Below are positions 32,175 to 37,328 of a stretch of 37,328 nucleotides of DNA, one piece after another (position 1 is the stretch's first letter; every line of letters starts with the position of its first letter). The stretch comes from Oscillospiraceae bacterium (lineage in GTDB: Bacteria; Bacillota; Clostridia; Oscillospirales; Ruminococcaceae). The notes beneath the pieces were generated by a model. The model was not told the DNA's origin, ran no database searches, and saw only the letters and a program-made list of their open reading frames with translations. A program made the translations under genes and the position numbers. Location of the stretch: the NCBI GenBank assembly GCA_900770285.1, contig CAAGJO010000027.1, positions 1-37,328 on the forward strand, written 5' to 3'.

Positions 32175-33467
32175 TTATTTTTTTTCGTGCTTTGCTTCAT
32201 AATAAGCAAGTCTTTGCTGATCGTCTTCAAATTTTTCATGCTGCTGAATTGATTTTGAAATAGCATTTTCTGCATCATTAGGAGCAAGAGTTGATTTATC
32301 TTTTCCAAATACAAATTTCAGAAGGATAGGTGTGACTATTGTTGTGGCAACGACCATGATAACAATAGGCGTGAACACTTCCTGTCCCATAAGACCAACT
32401 GCTTGTCCCTTGGTTGCAACGATAAGAGCAACTTCGCCTCGGGATACCATTCCTGTTGCAATCTGTAACGATTCCTTGTTGCTGTATTTGCATATCTTTG
32501 CCCCTAAACCACAGCCGATAATTTTGGTGATAATTGCAACAAGTACGAGTAAAAGTGTAAATGCAATCAATGTGCCTGAAAGTGATATTTTCGTCATTTT
32601 CAAACCGATGCTGGCAAAGAATACAGGAGACAAAAGCATGTATGACAAAGTTTCAAATCTGTTGCTGATGTATGTTACGCTCTTGCTGTTTGAAATTGCA
32701 AGACCTGCAACAAATGCACCTGTTATGTCTGCAACGCCGAAAAATCTTTCGGCAACATATGATAATGCAAGACAGAATACAAAAGATATGATAACATGAC
32801 GTCTTAGGTCACGTTTGTCTCTTTCACGCCATTTGGTAATTAAGAAGTGATAAAGCAGCGCTGCAAGTATGGCAACAACGAAAAATCCTACGATTTTCAG
32901 GAGTACTATTCCAATGTTTACTCCGGAGCCTGCTAAAGATGTTATAATTGTCAGTGCGATAATTCCTAAGATGTCATCAATAAGTGCCGCACCGAGAATT
33001 GCGTTTCCTGCACGAGTGTTAAGTTTGCCCAGTTCTTTGAGTGTTTCAACAGATATTGAAACAGATGTGGCTGTGAGTACAATGCCGATGAACATGTATT
33101 GTAAAGTTGATGAAGTAGGCAGATTGTCTGATGTACCAACGTGGAAGAAATATGCAAGCAAAAATCCTCCTCCTAAGGGTACAAGCACGCCTAACAGAGC
33201 AATAAGAAAAGATGCCTTGCCTGTCTTTTTTAGTTCGTGGATGTCTGTTTCCAAGCCTGCTGTAAACATAAGAACAATAACGCCAAGCTCGGAGAGATCA
33301 GTGAAGAAAGTTGTTTCCTTAATGATTCCTAAAACAGCAGGGCCAAGAATAAGACCTGCACATAATGCTCCTACAACCTGCGGCAGTTTGATTTTTTTTG
33401 ATATAAGACCAAAAGCCTTTGTTGACAGCAGAATGATTCCCAGAAACAACAAAAAACTGTAATCCAT
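32175..33467 (-). CDS. CPA2-family cation/proton antiporter
   Basis: Membrane exchanger of Na+ or K+ for H+ (KefB/NapA-like, PF00999). From ATG 33467, with GGGAG 9 nt upstream, the 430 aa contain about 12 hydrophobic segments. They include a GLILGPAVLG stretch, VLMFTAGLETD, and ALIDDILGIIAL with the ion-binding Asp-Asp pair near 165. VFFASIGLKM and SRGEVALIVAT follow. A short hydrophilic tail (about 395-430) lacks the TrkA-N/RCK domain of KefB, so it is the stand-alone type. Ion specificity cannot be read. The promoter at 33506-33534 is overlapped by an inverted repeat. Confidence 0.88.
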   Translation of the reverse strand: MDYSFLLFLGIILLSTKAFGLISKKIKLPQVVGALCAGLILGPAVLGIIKETTFFTDLSELGVIVLMFTAGLETDIHELKKTGKASFLIALLGVLVPLGGGFLLAYFFHVGTSDNLPTSSTLQYMFIGIVLTATSVSISVETLKELGKLNTRAGNAILGAALIDDILGIIALTIITSLAGSGVNIGIVLLKIVGFFVVAILAALLYHFLITKWRERDKRDLRRHVIISFVFCLALSYVAERFFGVADITGAFVAGLAISNSKSVTYISNRFETLSYMLLSPVFFASIGLKMTKISLSGTLIAFTLLLVLVAIITKIIGCGLGAKICKYSNKESLQIATGMVSRGEVALIVATKGQAVGLMGQEVFTPIVIMVVATTIVTPILLKFVFGKDKSTLAPNDAENAISKSIQQHEKFEDDQQRLAYYEAKHEKK

Positions 33468-33505
33468 AATTAGCAACTCCCATGAATATTTTTAAATCAC
33501 TAATT

Positions 33506-33534
33506 ATTATATTCCTATTTATTAAAGCTGTCAA
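33506..33534 (-). promoter_or_regulatory. Antiporter promoter
   Basis: Minus strand TTGACA (33534-33529), 17 nt, TATAAT (33511-33506): perfect hexamers. The -35 lies in one arm of the inverted repeat 33524-33556. Confidence 0.8.
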
Positions 33535-33556
33535 CCAAAAATTGATTGACAGCTTT
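33524..33556. repeat. Inverted repeat over the antiporter promoter -35 (operator candidate)
   Basis: Two perfect 11-bp arms, AAAGCTGTCAA (33524-33534) and TTGACAGCTTT (33546-33556), 11 bp apart. One arm includes the -35. No T-run follows on the minus strand, so it is a poor terminator for the upstream kinase gene; on the plus strand T5 follows but no gene ends there. Confidence 0.6.
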
Positions 33557-33660
33557 GATTTTTAATATTATTTGTTTAATTTTGCGTAAATATACGATAA
33601 AAAAGTGCTATTTTCAGACTTTTTGTTATATATTTTTGGTATATGTATGATAAAATGCCG

Positions 33661-34278
33661 TTATCTTTCTTTTATATCTATATAAGTCTTCATAAGTTCC
33701 ACAGAGTTATCAATGCCGATTTTTGAAGAATTAATGCAAAGATCATAATTTCTTGCAGTTCCCCATTTTTTGTCGGTATAGTAGTTGTAATAATTTGCTC
33801 TGCGCTTGTCAGTCTTTTTGATAAAATCTTCAACTTTATTTTTCTCAATGTCATATCTTGAGCAAATGCGTTTTTTCTTGTCCGTCATATCTGCCATGAC
33901 AAAGAAATTGATTACATTGTCATAGTCCTCCAGCACATAATCGGCACAGCGACCTACAATAACGCATGGACCCTCATCCGCAATTTTCTTTATAGATTCA
34001 AACTGTGCAAGAAAAAGTTGGTGATTGAGGGGCATTTGAGTGTTGAGCATACCGTTGCTGTCAAGGGAATAATCCCCCATTACAAGCGAGAATAAAAAGC
34101 TTCCCGAACTGTTCTCATCATGTGATTCAAAAAGTTCTTTGCATATACCGCTGTTTTTTGCGGCACGGTCAAGCAGCTCCTTGTCATAAAAAGGAATATC
34201 TAACTCTTGTGCAAGTCTTTTTCCGATTTCGTGTCCGCCGCTTCCGAATTCACGGCTTATTGTGATGATTGATTTCAT
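33661..34278 (-). CDS. Cytidylate kinase-like family protein
   Basis: P-loop nucleotide-kinase fold protein, 205 aa (PF13189-type). The start MKSIITISREFGSGGHEIGKRLA has the family glycine-rich loop GSGGHEIGK (about 12-20), followed by PFYDKELL. Later CVIVGRCADYVL and the basic KRRANYYNYYTDKKWG segment match the family. Members of this group are common in gut Clostridia and mostly unassigned; CMP kinase activity is not implied. The ATG 34278 has AGGGAGGG 11 nt upstream in a structured-looking leader of about 90 nt. Confidence 0.85.
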   Translation of the reverse strand: MKSIITISREFGSGGHEIGKRLAQELDIPFYDKELLDRAAKNSGICKELFESHDENSSGSFLFSLVMGDYSLDSNGMLNTQMPLNHQLFLAQFESIKKIADEGPCVIVGRCADYVLEDYDNVINFFVMADMTDKKKRICSRYDIEKNKVEDFIKKTDKRRANYYNYYTDKKWGTARNYDLCINSSKIGIDNSVELMKTYIDIKER

Positions 34279-34403
34279 AATTGAGTTTTCCCTCCCTGAA
34301 GATGTCGGAGTCTCCCATGACCCGTTTCAAATTAAAATATCAATATACCTATTTATAGTTTATTGATGTTTTTAATTATATCATATTTTTTTATTTTTGT
34401 ACA
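34279..34403 (-). promoter_or_regulatory. Promoter and leader of the cytidylate kinase-like gene
   Basis: On the minus strand TGTACA (34403-34398), 17 nt, TATAAT (34380-34375) form a moderate promoter. The leader of about 90 nt holds an ATCAATA/TATTGAT stem (34339-34345/34361-34367) and a short G/C-rich part at 34301-34323 with GTC/GAC and GGA/TCC pairings. Its CTCC could also pair with GGAG of the ribosome-binding site (34290-34297). No known riboswitch pattern was recognised. Confidence 0.4.
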
Positions 34404-34669
34404 TAAAGCCAACATTAAAAACATTTACAAATTTATCTAAATTTATTTGTGCATATACAACAAAAACACACATGTAAACGCTTAAAATATGCTTAAAACG
34501 CTAAAAATATGCAAAGAAAATAAAATTGTTATTTAAAATCAGCATTAAATCAATCATTTTATACTGCTTTTTGCACAGATTGAAAAAATATAACTCTTTT
34601 AGTGAAAAAATTTATAATAATCAGCATTTCACAGTAGACTTTACTGGGAATTTCATATTCTATTCATAC
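34404..34669. other. A+T-rich intergenic stretch with a 20-bp tandem repeat
   Basis: No convincing gene. It holds the tandem repeat at 34476-34512 and otherwise featureless A+T-rich DNA between the divergent kinase and recG promoters. A 65-codon open frame at 34526-34723 lacks a ribosome-binding site and runs into the recG leader, so it is not called. Confidence 0.5.
34476..34512. repeat. Two-copy tandem repeat, 20-bp period
   Basis: AAACGCTTAAAATATGC (34476-34492) and AAACGCTAAAAATATGC (34496-34512) agree at 16 of 17 positions and are spaced two helical turns apart. Confidence 0.6.
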
Positions 34670-34698
34670 TTGAAAATATGGAAAATATGTGTTATCAT
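34670..34698 (+). promoter_or_regulatory. Predicted recG promoter
   Basis: TTGAAA (34670-34675), 17 nt, TATCAT (34693-34698), 25 bp before the start codon. The 12-mer ATGTGTTATCAT is shared with the predicted dnaA promoter. Confidence 0.6.
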
Positions 34699-34723
34699 AG
34701 TTAATAGATATGGAGGTGGTTAA

Positions 34724-36766
34724 GTGCTTCCAAAACAAATGGAGAATGAAATTACATATGTAAAAGGTGTGGGGCCGAAACGTGCCCAATTTTATAGAAA
34801 ACTGGGCGTTTATACGGTTTATGACCTTTTGAATTTTTTTCCCAGAGATTATCTTGACCTTTCCCAGACATTGCCTGTAATTAAGGCGGCGGAAAATCCT
34901 GATGAATTTTCGGCTGTAAAATGTCGGGCGGTAAAAAAGCTTGCTCCCGCAAGAATACGTAAGGGGTTAACAGTTTATAAAGCTGTGTTTACCGATGATG
35001 AATCTGACTTGACGGTGGTTATTTATAATAGTGAATTTGGTTTTCAGAAAATCACCGAGGGTGAGGAATATATTCTTTACGGTAAAGTTATGGGCAATTT
35101 GCTTAGACATGAAATGTCAAGTCCAATGATTTTTCCGGCGAATATTCCCACAAAACTGCTGCCGGTTTATCATTTGACAGAAGGTCTGAATCAAAATCTT
35201 GTGCGTCAGGCGGTAAAAAACGCTCTGACCGCTTTGGATGATAAAATCTATGAACCGATGCCTAAAAAAATCATGGCGGAGTATCATCTTTGTTCATATA
35301 ATTTTGCCCTTGAAAATATACATTTTCCTAAAGATGACCGAAGTTTTGAAATTGCAAAAAGACGATTGGTTTTTGATGAGTTAATGATTCTGCGCCTTGG
35401 AATGAGTCTTATGAGAGCAAGGTCAGATAATTCTACAGGCTGTAAAATGATATATCAGTCTATGACTGATTTTTATAACTCACTTCCTTTTGAGCTTACA
35501 TTGGGGCAAAAAAGTGCTGTCAACGATTGTATTGAGGATATGAGTTCGGGCAATCCTATGAATAGATTGATACAGGGCGATGTCGGCTCGGGAAAAACTG
35601 CTGTGGCAGCCGCAGCAGCTTATTTTGCATATAAAAACGGTTTTCAGACTGCAATCATGGCACCAACGGAAATTCTTGCGGCACAGCATTATAAAACTCT
35701 TTCGGAATTTTTAGAGCCTTTGGGTATAAAAGTCGCATTGCTTACCGGTTCTCTTACCGTTAAGCAGAAAAGAATATTAAAAGAGCAGATTGCAAAAGGT
35801 GAATATTCTGTTGTGGCAGGAACTCATGCTCTTGTTCAGCAGTCAACGGAATTTCAGCATCTTGGCTTGGTTATAACCGATGAACAGCATAGATTTGGTG
35901 TTGAGCAGCGTGCAGCTTTGGCTGAAAAGGGAGAAAATCCTCATAAGCTTGTAATGTCAGCTACTCCTATACCAAGGACTTTGGCATTGATGATTTACGG
36001 TGATCTGGATATTTCTATGCTTACTCAGCTGCCAAAAGGCAGACAGCCTGTTGAAACCTTTGCGGTTACAGGAAAGCTTAGAAAACGTGCCTTTGGTTTT
36101 GTTAGAGATATTCTTGATCAGGGTCGGCAGGGATATATTGTCTGCCCGATGATTGAGGAAAATGATACACATCTTCAGGATGTCAAAAGCTATGCCAAAA
36201 AGCTTTCAGAAGAAGATTTTCGTGATTATAAGATCGGTTTGCTGCATGGTAAGCTTTCCTCCGATGAAAAAGAAGAAATTATGACCCGGTTTAAAGAGCA
36301 TGAAATAGATCTGCTGGTTTCAACAACAGTTATTGAGGTTGGTATTGACGTGCCTAACGCTGCGGTTATAGTAATAGAAAATGCCGACCGATTCGGACTC
36401 TCGCAGCTGCATCAGCTGAGGGGACGTGTCGGCAGAGGAAAATTTAAATCCTATTGTATTTTGATTACGGATAATGTCACCGAAGACAGCCGAAAGCGCC
36501 TTAAACTTATGAGTAAAACCAACGATGGGTTTAAGATTTCTGAGGAAGATTTAAAGCTGAGAGGTCCGGGTGACTTTTTTGGCAGCAAACAGCATGGTTT
36601 GCCGCCGCTTAAAATTGCCGATCTTTATTCTGATATAGAAATTTTAAAAGAAGCACAATCGGCTGCCGATGAGATAATTTCAGAGGACAGCAGGCTTGAA
36701 AAGCCGGAAAATGCAGATATAAAACAGCTTGCTGAAAAGTTGTTCAAAGATAAATTACTTGATTGA
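34724..36766 (+). CDS. recG: ATP-dependent DNA helicase RecG
   Basis: Branch-migration helicase that reverses stalled forks and clears R- and D-loops. GTG start at 34724 follows GGAGGTGG. The wedge/OB domain (about 1-240) begins YVKGVGPKRAQFYRKLGVYT. The helicase core follows: Walker A GDVGSGKT (285-292), MAPTEILAAQHY, ITDEQHRFGVEQR and SATPIPRTLALMIYGDL. Domain 2 reads VSTTVIEVGIDVPNA and QLHQLRGRVGRG, and the C-terminal SKQHGLPPLKIADL motif is specific to RecG. The 680-aa length is normal. The next gene starts 22 bp downstream. Confidence 0.97.
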   Translation: MLPKQMENEITYVKGVGPKRAQFYRKLGVYTVYDLLNFFPRDYLDLSQTLPVIKAAENPDEFSAVKCRAVKKLAPARIRKGLTVYKAVFTDDESDLTVVIYNSEFGFQKITEGEEYILYGKVMGNLLRHEMSSPMIFPANIPTKLLPVYHLTEGLNQNLVRQAVKNALTALDDKIYEPMPKKIMAEYHLCSYNFALENIHFPKDDRSFEIAKRRLVFDELMILRLGMSLMRARSDNSTGCKMIYQSMTDFYNSLPFELTLGQKSAVNDCIEDMSSGNPMNRLIQGDVGSGKTAVAAAAAYFAYKNGFQTAIMAPTEILAAQHYKTLSEFLEPLGIKVALLTGSLTVKQKRILKEQIAKGEYSVVAGTHALVQQSTEFQHLGLVITDEQHRFGVEQRAALAEKGENPHKLVMSATPIPRTLALMIYGDLDISMLTQLPKGRQPVETFAVTGKLRKRAFGFVRDILDQGRQGYIVCPMIEENDTHLQDVKSYAKKLSEEDFRDYKIGLLHGKLSSDEKEEIMTRFKEHEIDLLVSTTVIEVGIDVPNAAVIVIENADRFGLSQLHQLRGRVGRGKFKSYCILITDNVTEDSRKRLKLMSKTNDGFKISEEDLKLRGPGDFFGSKQHGLPPLKIADLYSDIEILKEAQSAADEIISEDSRLEKPENADIKQLAEKLFKDKLLD

Positions 36767-36788
36767 TATTTTTGAAAGGAAGATCGAA

Positions 36789-37328
36789 ATGGAGCAGAAT
36801 GTAAATGAAATTATGCAGAAACGCATGGAAAAAACCGCCGAAAATCTGAGAAAAAACAATATGGCGGCGTATATTGCAAAGAATTCAGCCGAGGCTGTGA
36901 AAATTGTTGAAAGTATTCTTAAAGAAGGAGAAACAATTTCCTGCGGAGGTTCGGTTTCTTTGAAGGAAAGCGGAGTTATGGAGCTTATGAAATCGGGTAA
37001 GTACAATTTCCTCGATCGCTCAAAAGCAGAAACTCCGGAAGAAGTTGAAGATGTTTACCGCAAAGTTTTTTCCTGTGATACATTTCTTACATCGGCAAAT
37101 GCTGTTACACAAAACGGCGAGATTTATAATGTAGACGGAAATTCAAACCGAGTAGCCGCAATTTGCTATGGACCAAAATCGGTTATATTTGTTGTGGGTA
37201 TGAACAAGATTGTGCGCAATATTGATGAAGCAATTGTCCGTGTCAAGACTACAGCTGCGCCTATGAATACCTGCCGTCTGAATTGTCAGACTCCATGCAG
37301 CAAAACGGGAAAATGTATTTCTTTGACG
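36789..37328 (+). CDS. LUD-domain (DUF162/LutC-like) protein, partial
   Basis: 180 codons are visible before the window edge. AAAGGAAG precedes ATG 36789. The N-terminal helices (KRMEKTAENLRKNNMAAYIAK) lead to ISCGGSVSLKESGVMELM, the LUD-family core with its conserved Gly-Gly-Ser, then FLTSANAVTQNGEIYNVDG and VIFVVGMNKIVRNIDEA. The visible end is Cys-rich (CRLNCQTPC), as in the lone LUD proteins of Clostridia. LutC takes part in lactate oxidation, but for this short stand-alone type the role is unknown. Confidence 0.9.
   Translation, partial: MEQNVNEIMQKRMEKTAENLRKNNMAAYIAKNSAEAVKIVESILKEGETISCGGSVSLKESGVMELMKSGKYNFLDRSKAETPEEVEDVYRKVFSCDTFLTSANAVTQNGEIYNVDGNSNRVAAICYGPKSVIFVVGMNKIVRNIDEAIVRVKTTAAPMNTCRLNCQTPCSKTGKCISLT

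Noticed and set aside
32869..33462. 197-codon open frame on the plus strand
   Set aside because: Antisense shadow of the antiporter gene; its composition reflects hydrophobic codons read backwards.
33524..33556. The inverted repeat as a terminator of the kinase-like gene
   Set aside because: The minus-strand continuation after the stem is AATAAATAG, without a T-run, and one arm is part of a strong promoter.
34279..34367. Named riboswitch before the kinase-like gene
   Set aside because: I tried fluoride, THF and PreQ1 patterns from memory; none of their conserved cores is present, so only a possible structured leader is reported.

Overview
This window is the replication-origin neighbourhood of a low-GC Firmicutes chromosome, most likely Ruminococcus or a close relative in the Oscillospiraceae/Ruminococcaceae. 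The evidence is the classic order rpmH / dnaA-dnaN-(S4 gene)-recF-remB-gyrB-gyrA, a nearby noc/parA/parB cluster with two parS sites, A+T-rich intergenic DNA, and a 389-aa cellobiose 2-epimerase very like the one I remember from Ruminococcus albus. No insertion sequence, prophage or CRISPR array is visible.

Layout. (1) 1-1641, minus strand: yidC (its 3' part lies outside the window), yidD, rnpA and rpmH, driven by a near-consensus promoter. (2) 1642-2079: the rpmH/dnaA intergenic region with divergent promoters and weak DnaA-box-like sites. (3) 2080-11923, plus strand: dnaA, a 439-bp intergenic region that looks like the unwinding site of oriC, then dnaN, an S4-domain gene, recF, remB, gyrB, a YcxB-like membrane protein gene and gyrA. 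(4) 11974-18542: noc (minus) diverging from a compact plus-strand run parA-parB-serS-azlC-azlD-mnmE, with parS at 12976-12991 and 14745-14760. (5) 18543-18905: a gene-poor stretch with three hairpins and a ten-codon ORF, then tRNA-Arg(ACG). (6) 19049-28569, all minus strand: sfsA, an L,D-transpeptidase gene, a tight four-gene unit (DUF1015, cellobiose 2-epimerase, PHP phosphoesterase, GH5 lipoprotein) and secA. (7) 28809-32123, plus: a ribbon-helix-helix protein gene and clpB. (8) 32175-34278, minus: a CPA2-type cation/proton antiporter and a cytidylate-kinase-like protein. (9) 34724 to the end, plus: recG and a LUD-domain gene cut by the window edge.

How the parts work together. DnaA melts the origin, DnaN clamps the polymerase, RecF repairs stalled forks and gyrase removes supercoils. 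ParA, ParB, parS and Noc then segregate the origin and keep septation off the nucleoid. Genes at both ends supply housekeeping functions: YidC/YidD/SecA for membrane insertion and export, RnpA/RpmH/SerRS/MnmE for translation, ClpB for proteostasis and RecG for fork rescue. The 21-26 kb block is a small beta-glucan or beta-mannan utilisation unit.

Most interesting signals. The dnaA-dnaN gap contains a DnaA-trio array (five CTA triplets) between a box and an A+T-rich stretch. It also holds many head-to-tail 9-mers of the form TTTTMAACA instead of TTATCCACA, while this DnaA has Asn in place of the Asp of the DHTT base-reading motif. Other signals are an archaeal-like SerRS, an inverted repeat over the antiporter promoter, a ten-codon ORF with a strong ribosome-binding site, and TTG starts on dnaA, gyrB, the YcxB gene and gyrA.
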